From: Kitasatospora phosalacinea
GTDB lineage: Bacteria; Actinomycetota; Actinomycetes; Streptomycetales; Streptomycetaceae
Assembly: GCF_000717185.1 (NCBI RefSeq)
Contig: NZ_JNYE01000035.1
Coordinates: forward strand, 1-60,740
DNA length: 60,740 bases
Reading direction: 5' to 3'
This document shows positions 1 through 8,051 of this stretch, piece by piece; within the stretch, counting starts at the first letter, position 1; each line of letters starts with the position of its first letter. The notes below the pieces were generated by a model. That model searched no databases. It had not been told where the DNA came from and saw nothing but the letters and a program-made list of their open reading frames with translations. The position numbers were made by a program, and so were the translations under genes.

Positions 1-107
1 ACCGCCGCCGCGAACGGGGCGATCTTCGCCTCCGCCAGCGCACGCACCGACTCCCGGAGCATCACGTGCTCCTCGCCGAGCCGGTAGAGGTCGAAGTCCT
101 GGGTCAT
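1..107 (-). CDS. Acyl-CoA dehydrogenase, N-terminal fragment (runs off left edge)
   Basis: Only the first 35 codons are inside the window. They read MTQDFDLYRLGEEHVMLRES and continue with a helix rich in Ala/Glu that ends ...KIAPFAAA. This matches the start of the N-terminal helical domain of actinobacterial acyl-CoA dehydrogenases, FAD flavoproteins that make the alpha,beta double bond in fatty or branched acyl-CoAs. The ATG is preceded on the minus strand by a clear GAGGAGA ribosome site 5-6 bases upstream. The gene diverges from the TetR regulator, with two palindromes in the 97-bp gap, so it is a likely target of that regulator. The catalytic residues lie outside the window, so the family call rests on the N-terminal sequence alone. 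Confidence 0.75.
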   Translation of the reverse strand, partial: MTQDFDLYRLGEEHVMLRESVRALAEAKIAPFAAA

Positions 108-124
108 GGCAGTCTCCTCGGTGT

Positions 125-137
125 GGCACTCAGTACC
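125..137. promoter_or_regulatory. TetR operator candidate, site 1
   Basis: GGCACTCAGTACC, one mismatch from the perfect palindrome GGCACTGAGTGCC seen at 1022-1034. It lies between the divergent acyl-CoA dehydrogenase and TetR starts, about 18 bp in front of the dehydrogenase ATG. Confidence 0.6.
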
Positions 138-147
138 CCCGATTATG

Positions 148-160
148 CACACTCAGTGTC
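148..160. promoter_or_regulatory. TetR operator candidate, site 2
   Basis: CACACTCAGTGTC, sharing the CACTCAGTG core with site 1, with centres 23 bp apart (about two helical turns). A CATAAT hexamer on the minus strand (142-147) sits between the two sites and could be the -10 of the dehydrogenase promoter, which bound regulator would block. Confidence 0.55.
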
Positions 161-204
161 GTCCGTCCCAGCCCGCACACCCGGGTCGGTGCTACCGTCC
201 GGGT

Positions 205-933
205 ATGAGCGAGGTGCAAGGGCAGGAACGGACCACCGGGGGCGGGACGGCGCGGCCGACGATGCGGGACGCGCTGGTGGAGGCCGCGTTCGAGCTGTTC
301 TCGGAGCGGGGCTTCGAGCAGACGACGATCGACGACATCGTCTCGCTGGCGGGGGTCGGCCGGCGGTCGTTCTTCCGGTACTTCCCGTCGAAGGAGGCGG
401 TGGTCTTCCCCGACCACGACGGCTGCCTGGCGGACATGACGGCCTTCCTGGCGGCGGCCGACCCGACGGGCGACCCGGTGGGGCAGGTGTGCGACGCGGC
501 CCGGCTGGTGCTGCGGATGTACGCGGGCAACCCGGCGTTCTCGGTGGGCCGCTACCGGCTGACCAAGCAGGTGCCCACCCTGCGGATCCACGAACTGTCG
601 GTGGTCTGGCGCTACGAGCGCACCCTGGCGGGCCACCTGCGCGCCCGGTACGCGGCCCGCTCGGACGGCGCGCTGCGGGCGGACGTGATCGCGGCGGCGG
701 TGGTCGCGGCGCACAACTTCGCGTTGCGGTCCTGGCTGCGCTCGGGCGGCGAGGGCGACGTGGGGGCGGCGGTCGACGAGGCGCTCCAGCTCGTGGCCGA
801 CACCTGGGGCGACGACGCCGCGGGGGGCTCCGGCGGGGCTTCGCAGGACGACGAGGTGGTGGTGATGGTGGCCCGGCGGGGGACGCCGATGTGGCGGGTG
901 CTGCAGGGCGTCGAGGCGGCGCTGGAGAGCTGA
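205..933 (+). CDS. TetR-family transcriptional regulator
   Basis: A protein of 242 residues. The N-terminal helix-turn-helix spans roughly residues 20-70 and includes the signature stretch TTIDDIVSLAGVGRRSFFRY followed by FPSKE, typical of TetR recognition helices. The remaining all-helical part would be the ligand-binding and dimer domain. The ATG at 205 was chosen because the reading frame upstream overlaps the operator palindromes and the regulator family begins shortly before the HTH. It is divergent from an acyl-CoA dehydrogenase, an arrangement common for acyl-CoA-responsive TetR proteins in Streptomyces. The same palindrome recurs in front of the Zn-ribbon gene at 1123 and at 1564, so it may control a small regulon including itself. 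The ligand is not visible; an acyl-CoA thioester is inferred from context only. Confidence 0.88.
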   Translation: MSEVQGQERTTGGGTARPTMRDALVEAAFELFSERGFEQTTIDDIVSLAGVGRRSFFRYFPSKEAVVFPDHDGCLADMTAFLAAADPTGDPVGQVCDAARLVLRMYAGNPAFSVGRYRLTKQVPTLRIHELSVVWRYERTLAGHLRARYAARSDGALRADVIAAAVVAAHNFALRSWLRSGGEGDVGAAVDEALQLVADTWGDDAAGGSGGASQDDEVVVMVARRGTPMWRVLQGVEAALES

Positions 934-966
934 CCCCCTCCCCCGTCCGCCCGCCGACCTGCGGAT

Positions 967-980
967 CTGACGATCCGTCG
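967..980. promoter_or_regulatory. Imperfect CTGACG/CGTCG inverted repeat
   Basis: CTGACGATCCGTCG resembles the perfect palindrome CTGACGATACGTCAG found at 18246-18260. It lies upstream of the paired TetR-type sites of the Zn-ribbon gene. Its role is unknown; it could be a second regulator's site. Confidence 0.35.
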
Positions 981-999
981 AAGATCGGCCGATATGACT

Positions 1000-1012
1000 G
1001 GCACTCCGTACC
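1000..1012. promoter_or_regulatory. TetR operator candidate, site 3
   Basis: GGCACTCCGTACC, nearly identical to site 1 (125-137). It pairs with site 4 at a centre-to-centre distance of 22 bp, repeating the geometry of sites 1 and 2. Confidence 0.6.
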
Positions 1013-1021
1013 TTTACACGA

Positions 1022-1034
1022 GGCACTGAGTGCC
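1022..1034. promoter_or_regulatory. TetR operator candidate, site 4 (perfect palindrome)
   Basis: GGCACTGAGTGCC is a perfect 6-1-6 palindrome 88 bp in front of the Zn-ribbon ATG. It is the best consensus member of the five-site family in the first 1.6 kb. Confidence 0.65.
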
Positions 1035-1122
1035 ATACCTTCCTTCTGGCAGACGCCCCGACCGCACGCCCGCCCCCGGGCGGCGGTACGGCGGCGCACC
1101 CAGGCCCAGGGAGGAGACGGCC

Positions 1123-1473
1123 ATGACCCTCATGATGCTCGCGCCGGGCGAGGCGGAGCTCGACTACCGGCGCTGCCGCTGGTGCCACTCGGCCAGCGCG
1201 GCGACCTGCCTGCTGTGCCCGGTGTGCGGCTCGGCGGACCTGGCGCCCGCGCGGGCCGGCGGCCAGGGCACGGTGCAGCGCCTGCTGCGCCCGACCCGCC
1301 GCGGCGCGCACCCGGGGCGGCCGTACCTGATCGTGCTGGACGAGGGGTTCACCGTGCAGGCCTCGGTGCTCGGCGGGCTGCCGGGCGCGGTGCCGATCGG
1401 CGCCCGGGTGCACCTGGTGACCAGCGAGGAGGGCGGCCGGGTGCTGACCTTCCGCCTCGCGCCCCGGCCCTGA
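1123..1473 (+). CDS. Zn-ribbon / OB-fold protein (DUF35 type)
   Basis: A protein of 116 residues. It begins with a rubredoxin-like zinc ribbon with Cys pairs CRWC and CPVC, followed by GTVQRLLRPTRR and a beta-rich C-terminus. This is the layout of the Zn-ribbon plus OB-fold family (DUF35) that usually partners acyl-CoA-handling enzymes such as thiolases and hydratases. The ATG is preceded by GGGAGGAGA, a strong ribosome site. Two operator-like palindromes lie in its upstream region and match those of the acyl-CoA dehydrogenase/TetR gap, so co-regulation by the TetR protein is likely. No enzyme activity is expected; an acyl-CoA binding or scaffold role is inferred from the family. Confidence 0.8.
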   Translation: MTLMMLAPGEAELDYRRCRWCHSASAATCLLCPVCGSADLAPARAGGQGTVQRLLRPTRRGAHPGRPYLIVLDEGFTVQASVLGGLPGAVPIGARVHLVTSEEGGRVLTFRLAPRP

Positions 1474-1563
1474 CCCCCGCCCGCCGGCCCCGTCCCAGCC
1501 CCCGCCCCACCCCGACCACCGGGCCGCCGCCCCACCGGCGCCCGGTCCGCGCCCCCGGCAGAT

Positions 1564-1576
1564 GGCACCGAGTGCC
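1564..1576. promoter_or_regulatory. TetR operator candidate, site 5
   Basis: GGCACCGAGTGCC, one base from the perfect palindrome, lies 158 bp in front of the LRV-repeat gene. Unlike the other four it is single, so its regulatory role is less certain. Confidence 0.45.
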
Positions 1577-1733
1577 ACCCGCCGGGGGCGCTCCTCCTTC
1601 GGACGTCCGCGTCGTGCGCACACTTCCGACATCCCGTGCACCGTCCGTGCCTGCCTGGCGGGAACCGGTGCACGCACCGCCGCCGCGCGGGTAGGGTCGA
1701 TGGCGTTTGTCGTTCCGGGGGAGGTATCCACAC

Positions 1734-3140
1734 GTGCTCGATCTGAGCGCACATCAGTCCGCTGCCGTCTGGCACCCGTTGTCCGGCCCCCCGCCGGTGC
1801 GGGCCTGGCGCAGCGGCCTGGCGGCCAATCCGGACGCGCCGGTCGAGGTGCTGGAGCGGCTGCTGGAGGACGGCGCGGAGCCCGGCTGGCTGACGCGGCG
1901 CGCGGAGCTGCCCGCGCCGGTGGCGGAGGCCGCGCTGCGGCACCCGCAGTGGCAGGTGCGGGCGGCGCTGGCCGAGCGCCCGGGCCTGTCGGCGCAGGCG
2001 CTGGCGGTGCTGGCGGGCGACCGGGAGCGCCGGGTGCGGCGGGCCGCCGCCTCGGCCGCGCACCGGGTGGCGCTGCCCCCGGAGGTGCTGGCCGCGCTGG
2101 CCGCCGACCGAGACCCGGACACCCGTCGCCGGGTGCCGGGCTGCGCGGGCCTGCCGCCCGAGCTGCTGGTGCGCCTGGCGCAGGACGGCTCGGCGCTGGT
2201 GCGGGCGGCGGCGGTGCGGACGGAGTCCTGGCCGCAGCTGCCGCCGACGGTGCGCACGGGGCTGCGGGCGGACCGGGACCAGGCGGTGCGGGCCGCGGTG
2301 CGGCGGGCGCTGCGGGTGGAGCGCGAGCTGCCGGTGTCGCTGGCCGGGTACATCGCGGAGAGCGACCCGGCGCGGCGGGAGCGGACGGCGGCCTCGGCCG
2401 CGCTGGAGCGGGCGCTGGGCGAGTGGCTGGTGCTGGACGACGACCCGCGGATCCGGACCGCCGCGGCGGGCAATCCGCGGCTGCCCACCGACCTGGCGCT
2501 GGCCCTGGCGGCGGACCCGCACGAGGCGGTGCGCCTGGCGGTGTCGCTGCGCGCGGACCTGACGGAGGCCCAGCGCTCCGCGGTGGCGTACCGGCTGCCG
2601 GACGCGCCGCCGGTGCTGCCGTGGGTGGCGGAGCGGGCGGGCGATCCGGCGGAGCTGCTGCGGCTGGCGGGTTCGGCGCACCCGCTGGTGCGCTGCGCGG
2701 TGGCCTCGCTGGAGCGGCTGCCGGACGAGGTGGTGGCGGTGCTGGCCGCGGACCGGGAGCTGGCGGTGCGCCTGGCGCTGGCCGAGCACTGCGCGGACGC
2801 GCCGGGCGGCCTGCTGCGCTCGGTGTACGAGCAGCTGCTCGGTCCGGCCGCGCTGGTGGCGGACCCGCGGTTCGCGGCGCCGGGCCTGGCCCGCTGGGCG
2901 GGCCGGCCGGAGCCCGCGCTGCGCCTGGCGGCGCTGCGCGACCCGGAGCTGGAGCCCGGGGTGCTGGCCGCGCTGGCGGCCGACGGGGACGCGGTGGTGG
3001 CGCGGGCGGCGGCGGGTGATCCGCGGCTGCCGCTGCGGGTGCTGCTGGGCGCGCTGGAGCCGGACGCGCAGCCGGAGGCGGCGGCGGCGAACCCGGCGCT
3101 GCCGGTGCCGTTCATGCACCGGCTGCTGGCACTGTCCTGA
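1734..3140 (+). CDS. Leucine-rich-repeat-variant (LRV-like) repeat protein
   Basis: A protein of 468 residues made almost wholly of about 24-26-residue helical repeats. The pattern is a hydrophobic LPxEVLAxLAxD block, then a charged D/R block, then VRxAAAxxxxLP. Clear units include LPPEVLAALAADRDPDTRRR and PDEVVAVLAADRELAVRLAL. This is the LRV/HEAT-like solenoid plan, usually a protein-protein interaction surface. GTG at 1734 was chosen over an upstream TTG because GGGGGAGG lies 9 bases ahead of it. No signal peptide, membrane segment or catalytic motif is visible. It is followed by a TPR protein, but a gap of 145 bp with promoter-like sequence separates them. No specific partner can be named. 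Confidence 0.75.
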   Translation: MLDLSAHQSAAVWHPLSGPPPVRAWRSGLAANPDAPVEVLERLLEDGAEPGWLTRRAELPAPVAEAALRHPQWQVRAALAERPGLSAQALAVLAGDRERRVRRAAASAAHRVALPPEVLAALAADRDPDTRRRVPGCAGLPPELLVRLAQDGSALVRAAAVRTESWPQLPPTVRTGLRADRDQAVRAAVRRALRVERELPVSLAGYIAESDPARRERTAASAALERALGEWLVLDDDPRIRTAAAGNPRLPTDLALALAADPHEAVRLAVSLRADLTEAQRSAVAYRLPDAPPVLPWVAERAGDPAELLRLAGSAHPLVRCAVASLERLPDEVVAVLAADRELAVRLALAEHCADAPGGLLRSVYEQLLGPAALVADPRFAAPGLARWAGRPEPALRLAALRDPELEPGVLAALAADGDAVVARAAAGDPRLPLRVLLGALEPDAQPEAAAANPALPVPFMHRLLALS

Positions 3141-3285
3141 GCGGCGGAGCGGCAGGTCGGCCGCGGGGGCGGGGCGGCTGCGGCGGGGCGGCCGCCGGGC
3201 GCGGAATACCCCTCGGTAGGTGAATGTTCAACCGACTGCCGGGCCGCTACGACCCGGCAGGACCCGGAAACGGGAAGGAGCAGGC

Positions 3286-3657
3286 ATGACCACCGACCTC
3301 CGCCACGGCAGCGCGTCCCTGGTGACCCCGGACGAGAGCACCGCCGAGCGCTGGGCCCGGGCCCAGCTGTTCTTCGACTCCAAGGCGTACTCGGACGCCG
3401 CCCTGATCCTCGCCGGGGTCGTCGCCGAGGTGCCCGAGCAGGTCGGCCCGCGCCTGCTGCTGGCCCGCGCCTACTACCACTCGGCCCAGCTGCGCCGCGC
3501 CGAGGAGCAGCTGCGCGAGGTGATCGGGCGCGACCCGGTGGAGCACTACGCGCACCTGGTGCTCGGCCGCGTCCTGGAGCGCCAGGGCCGGGCCGCCGAG
3601 GCCGCCCCGTACCTGCGGCTGGCCGCGGCGTTCGACGGGGACTTCCCCGAGGCCTGA
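3286..3657 (+). CDS. Small TPR-repeat protein
   Basis: A protein of 123 residues with about three tetratricopeptide units from residue 22 onward. Landmarks are the repeated A-x-L-x-x-A and Y-x-x-A patterns: AQLFFDSKAYSDAALILAGV, then LLARAYYHSAQLRRAEEQL, then LVLGRVLERQGRAAEAAPYL. TPR proteins bind partner proteins; none is evident nearby. The ATG follows GGGAAGGAG at a normal distance. A strong hairpin directly after the stop suggests the gene is transcribed alone. Confidence 0.8.
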   Translation: MTTDLRHGSASLVTPDESTAERWARAQLFFDSKAYSDAALILAGVVAEVPEQVGPRLLLARAYYHSAQLRRAEEQLREVIGRDPVEHYAHLVLGRVLERQGRAAEAAPYLRLAAAFDGDFPEA

Positions 3658-3669
3658 CCCCCTCCTCCC

Positions 3670-3698
3670 CGCCCCCGGCCGTCGAACGGCCGGGGGCG
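3670..3698. terminator. Intrinsic-type hairpin after the TPR gene
   Basis: Perfect 12-bp stem (CGCCCCCGGCCG / CGGCCGGGGGCG) with a TCGAA loop, 13 bp after the TPR stop. There is no U tract, as is usual in this GC range. Confidence 0.8.
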
Positions 3699-3776
3699 GC
3701 GTGCTGTCGTGGCCCGGCCCGGCCCCTGGCAGGCTGGAGGGAGCGCGCTGACGGAACCGAGGCGGAGGTGCGGCCG

Positions 3777-4202
3777 ATGCGGACGCTGGAGGAGCAGATC
3801 GAGGTGACCGCTCCGGTGGGGACGGCCTGGTCGCAGCTGCACCGGGTGGCGGAGTACCCGCTGTTCGTCGCCGGGGTGGTGCAGGCCAGTGCGCACGGCC
3901 GCCACCACGCGCACCTGGACGTGGAGTTCGGCGGCGAGCGGCACGCGGTGGACGCGGAGCTGACCGACCACGGGCGGGGCCGGGTGATGAGCTGGGAGAC
4001 GGTCGACGGCCCGCCGCTGCGCGGCACCTTCGCGCTGCGCCCGCTGGACGCCTCGCACACCCGGGTGCAGCTGCGCCTGGAGTACGACCCGCAGGAGCTG
4101 GCCGGGGCGATGGGCGGCCCGCTCGGCTTCGCGCAGAGCCGGGCGGTGGAGGAGGCGGTGCGCGCCGACCTGGAGCTGTTCAAGCAGCTCTGCGAGGAGT
4201 GA
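3777..4202 (+). CDS. SRPBCC (polyketide cyclase/dehydrase-like) protein
   Basis: A protein of 141 residues. It opens with the typical EEQIEVTAPVGTAWSQLHRV strand-helix, and ends with a long C-terminal helix (RAVEEAVRADLELFKQLCEE), which fits the START/SRPBCC helix-grip fold that binds a hydrophobic ligand. ATG at 3777 was preferred to the GTG at 3768, since the GGCGGAGG ribosome site abuts that GTG but is well spaced from the ATG. The neighbours do not form an aromatic polyketide cluster, so a cyclase role is not supported; ligand binding or a general stress role is equally possible. It converges with the downstream phosphatase gene with a gap of only 24 bp. Confidence 0.75.
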   Translation: MRTLEEQIEVTAPVGTAWSQLHRVAEYPLFVAGVVQASAHGRHHAHLDVEFGGERHAVDAELTDHGRGRVMSWETVDGPPLRGTFALRPLDASHTRVQLRLEYDPQELAGAMGGPLGFAQSRAVEEAVRADLELFKQLCEE

Positions 4203-4226
4203 GCCCCGTGCAGCCGGGCCCCGGAT

Positions 4227-6239
4227 TCACTCCCCCGGCGGGAGTTCGGCCCAGATGACCTTCCCGCTGGCGGGGTAGCGGGTGCCCCAGCGCTCGGCGA
4301 GCTGGGCGACCAGGAACAGGCCGCGTCCGCCCTCGTCGGTGTCGGTGGCGTAGCGCAGGTGCGGGGAGGTGGCCGAGCCGTCCCAGACCTCGCAGATCAG
4401 CGCCCGGTCGCGGAGCAGCCGGACCCGGATCGGCGGGGCGGCGTACCGGATCGCGTTGGTGATCAGTTCGCTGAGCACGAGCTCGGCGGCGAAGGCCTGC
4501 TCGGACAGGCCCCAGTCGTCGAGCCGGCGGGTGACGGCGGCGCGGATCCGGGCGACGGCGGCCGGGTCGGCGGGGACGTCCCAGTCGGCGACGTGGTCGG
4601 CGGGCAGTGCGCGGGTCCGGGCGACCAGCAGGGCGATGTCGTCGGCGGGGTCGGCGGGCAGCAGGGCGGCGAGCAGGTCCTCGCAGGTCTGCCGGGGGTC
4701 GCGGCCGGGGCGGGCGAGGGCGGCGCGCAGCAGTTTCAGGCCGTGGTCGAGGTCGTGGCCGCGGGGGGCGAGCAGCCCGTCGGTGTAGAGCACCAGGCGG
4801 CTGCCCTCGGGGAGTTCGAGTTCGGCGGTCTCGTAGGGCAGGCCGCTGACGCCGAGCGGCGGCCCGGCGGGCAGGTCGACGATCTCGGCCCGGCCGTCGG
4901 GGTGGACCACGGCGGGCGGCAGGTGGCCGGCCCGGGCGAGCGTGCAGCGGCGGCTGACCGGGTCGTAGACGGCGTACAGGCAGGTCGCGCCGGTGATCGG
5001 GCGTTCGGCGCCGTCGGCCGCGGGGTGTTCCTGGTCGAGGCGGTTGACCAGGGCGTCGAGGTGGCCGAGCAGTTCGTCGGGGGCGAGGTCGAGCGAGGAG
5101 AAGGTGTGCACGGCGGTGCGCAGCCGCCCCATGGTGGCGACCGCGTGGACGCCGTGGCCGACCACGTCGCCGACGACCAGGGCGACCCGGGCGCCGGAGA
5201 GCGGGATGACGTCGAACCAGTCGCCGCCGACGCCCGCCTGGGCGGGCAGGTAGCGGGAGGCGACCTCCAGGGCGTGCTGCTCGGGGAGCCCGGCGGGCAG
5301 CAGGCTGTGCTGGAGGGCGACGGCCATGGTGTGCTCGCGGGTGTAGCGGCGGGCGTTCTCGACCAGGACGGCGGCGCGGGCGGTGAGCTCCTCGGCGAGG
5401 GTGCGGTCCTCCTCGTCGAAGGCGGGGCGCGGGCGGGCCCGCCAGAAGGTGGCCACGCCCAGCAGCGTCCCGCCGACCGCCAGCGGCACCGTGACCAGGG
5501 TGTGCACCCGCTGCGCGCGCATCGCGCCGACGGCGCCGGGGCTGACCTCGTCCCAGGCGGCGAGGGCGGCCGACAGGTCGGGTTCGACCACCGAGCACAG
5601 CCCGGCGACGGCCCGGGCCCGGGGGGTGCCGGGGATCAGCGGGACGGGCGAGCCGGGCGCCAGCAGCGGCGGCAGGTCGGTGACGCCCGCCAGCGCGGCG
5701 CGGCGCAGCGGGCGGTTCTGCCCGGGGCGGGGCTCGCCGCCCGCCGGGACGCCCTCGTACAGGTCGACGCTGGCGAAGTCGGCGAACGCGGGGACGAGGG
5801 CCGCGGCGAGTTCCTCGCAGGTGCGGGTGATGTCGAGGGTGGTGCCGATCGAGGCCCCGGCCCGGTAGAGCAGTTCCAGGCGCAGCCGGGCGGTGTCGGG
5901 GCCGGCGAGCGGGGCGCTGTCGCGCAGGGTGGCGATCCGGCAGGGCGGTCCGCCGGTGCGGTCGGCGGCGTGCAGGTCGACGGTGAGGGTGCGGCCGTGG
6001 ACGGCGGCGGGGGCGCCGGTGAGCTCGCCGCCGCGGTGCAGCAGCGCGGCGAAGGCCTCCGGCAGGCCGAGTGCGCCCAGCGGGCGGCCCTCGCAGTCGG
6101 CGGGCAGGTCGAGCAGGCGGCGGGCCTCGTCGTTGGCGTAGCGGACCAGCAGGTCGGCGTCGAGCAGCAGGACGCCTTCGCGGACGAGGACGGGTTCGGG
6201 TGCGCGGTGCCGTCCCGTCCCGTGCGCCGCGGCCGTCAT
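4227..6239 (-). CDS. PAS-GAF-PP2C/SpoIIE phosphatase with C-terminal anti-sigma-type ATPase domain
   Basis: A protein of 670 residues. A PAS-like region (about 15-110) is followed by a GAF domain (about 125-300). A PP2C/SpoIIE phosphatase core (about 305-530) has the metal-site stretches GVGGDWFDV, VVGDVVGHG and LVLYTDGLL. A C-terminal HATPase (RsbW/SpoIIAB-like) domain (about 555-665) has the N-box ELVLSELITNAIRYA and the G-box GGRGLFLVAQLAERWG. The protein joins opposing activities of partner-switching control, dephosphorylating anti-sigma antagonists and phosphorylating or binding them, a layout frequent in Streptomyces. No membrane segments are seen, so it is cytosolic. The ATG lacks a strong ribosome site, so the start could be slightly different. 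Its sigma or antagonist partner is not adjacent. Confidence 0.88.
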   Translation of the reverse strand: MTAAAHGTGRHRAPEPVLVREGVLLLDADLLVRYANDEARRLLDLPADCEGRPLGALGLPEAFAALLHRGGELTGAPAAVHGRTLTVDLHAADRTGGPPCRIATLRDSAPLAGPDTARLRLELLYRAGASIGTTLDITRTCEELAAALVPAFADFASVDLYEGVPAGGEPRPGQNRPLRRAALAGVTDLPPLLAPGSPVPLIPGTPRARAVAGLCSVVEPDLSAALAAWDEVSPGAVGAMRAQRVHTLVTVPLAVGGTLLGVATFWRARPRPAFDEEDRTLAEELTARAAVLVENARRYTREHTMAVALQHSLLPAGLPEQHALEVASRYLPAQAGVGGDWFDVIPLSGARVALVVGDVVGHGVHAVATMGRLRTAVHTFSSLDLAPDELLGHLDALVNRLDQEHPAADGAERPITGATCLYAVYDPVSRRCTLARAGHLPPAVVHPDGRAEIVDLPAGPPLGVSGLPYETAELELPEGSRLVLYTDGLLAPRGHDLDHGLKLLRAALARPGRDPRQTCEDLLAALLPADPADDIALLVARTRALPADHVADWDVPADPAAVARIRAAVTRRLDDWGLSEQAFAAELVLSELITNAIRYAAPPIRVRLLRDRALICEVWDGSATSPHLRYATDTDEGGRGLFLVAQLAERWGTRYPASGKVIWAELPPGE

Positions 6240-6704
6240 CCGGGCCGTCCGGCGGGAGCGGGGACGGGGGCCGGGGGTGCGGCGGGGACGGGACGCGGGG
6301 GGATGGACAGCTGTCGCGGAGGGGCCTGGTCCGCCACGCTGCGTCCACCGGGTGCTGCCCGAAACCGGGTCATACGCCCATTCCTACACTCCCGGCTCGG
6401 ACCGGGCCAATGGCCGCGCCCGGATTTCCCGGTCGGCGGGCCGGTTCCGACCGGTCCTCGTTCGCCTGGCAGGAGGTCGGGGCGGGAGCGGACTGGGCCG
6501 CACGGATGAGGACGAGGGGGAACGGGTGCCCGTGCCGGAGTGCGGTGCCCGCGGATCCGCCGCCGCGGGGTGGCGGGGGCGCTGGTGACCGCTGTCCGTT
6601 CGGTGGTGTCCGCTGGGCGGGCACCCCGGGCGCGGGGCCGGGGCGGGCCGGGGGGAGGATGGGCGGATGTAGAAGCCAAGCATCTGCGCGAAGAGGTTCC
6701 CGTC
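6240..6704. other. 465-bp non-coding interval
   Basis: This lies between the divergent phosphatase and tautomerase genes and should hold both promoters. Reading frames here have atypical codon use and no family resemblance. The AT-richest part (6371-6390) faces the phosphatase, but no convincing -35/-10 pair was found. Confidence 0.5.
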
Positions 6705-7064
6705 ATGCCCCACATCACCGTCGACTACTCGCCGCAGCTCGCCGACGCCTTCGACCGTCCCGGTTTCGTCCGCGAGCTGCATCCGCTGGTGCGCGAGTGG
6801 GTGGCCTCCCGGGGCGTGTGCAAGACCTTCTTCCGTCCGGCCGCGGAGACCTGGGTCGACAGCGCGGACGGCCAGCTGGTCGCCTTCGTGCACATCGCGA
6901 TCGGCCTGCTGCCCGGGCGGCCGGAGGGCCTCAAGGCCCGCCTCTCCGAGGAGGTGCTGCGGCTGCTGGACAAGCACCTGCGGCCGGTGCTGGGCCGCGA
7001 GGTGGTCCGCTCGGCCGAGGTCCGCGACCTGGCCCCCTCCTACCGCCTGCGCACCGGCTGGTAG
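6705..7064 (+). CDS. Tautomerase-superfamily isomerase (5-carboxymethyl-2-hydroxymuconate delta-isomerase-like)
   Basis: A protein of 119 residues starting MPHITVDYS. The second-position Pro would be the catalytic N-terminal proline of the tautomerase superfamily once Met is removed. The length, and features such as FVHIAIGLLPGRPEGLKARL, fit the CHMI (HpaF-like) family rather than the 60-residue 4-OT proteins. In homoprotocatechuate breakdown CHMI isomerises 5-carboxymethyl-2-hydroxymuconate, but no other genes of that pathway are nearby, so the substrate is unknown. The ATG has a modest AAGAGG site 8 bases upstream. Confidence 0.78.
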   Translation: MPHITVDYSPQLADAFDRPGFVRELHPLVREWVASRGVCKTFFRPAAETWVDSADGQLVAFVHIAIGLLPGRPEGLKARLSEEVLRLLDKHLRPVLGREVVRSAEVRDLAPSYRLRTGW

Positions 7065-7095
7065 CCCCGGGCGCACCGGCGGCGGCCGGGCGGGG

Positions 7096-7707
7096 CTAGT
7101 CGCGGCCGTCCGGCTTCAACGGCTTGCCGTCCAGGGAGGTGGTGGTGGGCGAGACGCGCAGTTCGGTGGTGACGTCGGTGCTGCCGGCCACCGCGCAGCT
7201 CATCTCCAGCAGCACGAAGCCCGCGCGGTGCTTTCCGTGCACCATGCGGCCGGGGCCGTCGACACCGCCGATCCCCTCGAGCAACCACTCGTGGACGCTC
7301 TGCGCGTCACCGTCCTGCCAGCCCTCGAAAGCCGCCGCCTCGACGCCGAGGGCCAGCCGCTCGGCCAGGTACTCGGGGTCGTGGACGCTCTCGAAGCGGA
7401 TCGTCAGGCGCTCGAGTTCGTGGCCCGCGCGGAACTCCCAGAGCGCCCACAGCTCGTCGATGCCGTCCACCACGGGCGTGGCCTCGAGGAACCAGTCGTA
7501 CCGCTCCAGGAAGGGCGCGTGCAGCTCCAGCCACCGGTCGCGTTCGCCCGGCAGGGCCACCCACGGGCCCGGGACCTCCTCGAAGGCCGGCCAGACCGCC
7601 TCGGGGCAGTCCCAACGCCCGGTCCACGAGCGGACCCTCTCCCGGTTGGCGAGGAACTTCGCGCGTGCCTCGTCCGCTTCCCGCCGCTTCCGCCTGCCCA
7701 GGACCAT
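7096..7707 (-). CDS. Hypothetical acidic protein
   Basis: A protein of 203 residues of unrecognised family. It starts MVLGRRKRREADEARAKFLA and is rich in Trp and acidic residues (for example ERYDWFLEATPVVDGIDELW). It has no signal peptide, membrane span or known catalytic motif. ATG at 7707 was chosen because GGGGAAGG lies about 10 bases upstream; the longer upstream frame lacks such a site. It converges with the tautomerase gene. The composition looks like a soluble actinobacterial protein. No function is proposed. Confidence 0.65.
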   Translation of the reverse strand: MVLGRRKRREADEARAKFLANRERVRSWTGRWDCPEAVWPAFEEVPGPWVALPGERDRWLELHAPFLERYDWFLEATPVVDGIDELWALWEFRAGHELERLTIRFESVHDPEYLAERLALGVEAAAFEGWQDGDAQSVHEWLLEGIGGVDGPGRMVHGKHRAGFVLLEMSCAVAGSTDVTTELRVSPTTTSLDGKPLKPDGRD

Positions 7708-8051
7708 GGCTACCGGCCTTCCCCGCTCGCTCCCGCCGCTGCGCCGCTGCGCCCGCTCCCGGCCCGAGCCCGGCAGGTGGGTGCCGGAGCAGCGTACCGA
7801 CCGCCCGGGGTGTTCGAAAACCGTTGCCGCGCACCGGCGTTGGAGCATCCGTCAGCTCCTGGCACTCCGGCTGAAGATCGTGATCCTCAAGGTTGTTGGG
7901 CGGCCTGTCGTTGGTGGTGGCTGGTGCGGGACCGTGCTCGGTGCAGGCGGTGGGCGAGGCCGCGGGCTGGAGTGAGGAGGGCTGCGGACAGTCGCTGCCC
8001 GGCTTTCTTCGGCACGCCGTGGGTCAGCGCGCCGACGCGGATGACGCGGCA
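7708..8051. other. 344-bp interval with no recognised gene
   Basis: This lies between the hypothetical gene and the ABC permease stop. Codon bias is weaker than in neighbouring genes, and a short open frame is present on each strand. Neither has a ribosome site or family resemblance. It could include decayed coding sequence, but nothing specific is seen. Confidence 0.45.

Noticed and set aside
1562..3019. Alternative Gly/Ala/Arg-rich frame over the LRV gene
   Set aside because: Its composition is that of a shifted frame in GC-rich DNA. The frame from 1734 shows regular helical repeats and a ribosome site.
7708..8051. Insertion-sequence or transposase remnant
   Set aside because: Short frames here have a faintly basic composition, but no DDE motif, terminal inverted repeats or target duplication was seen.
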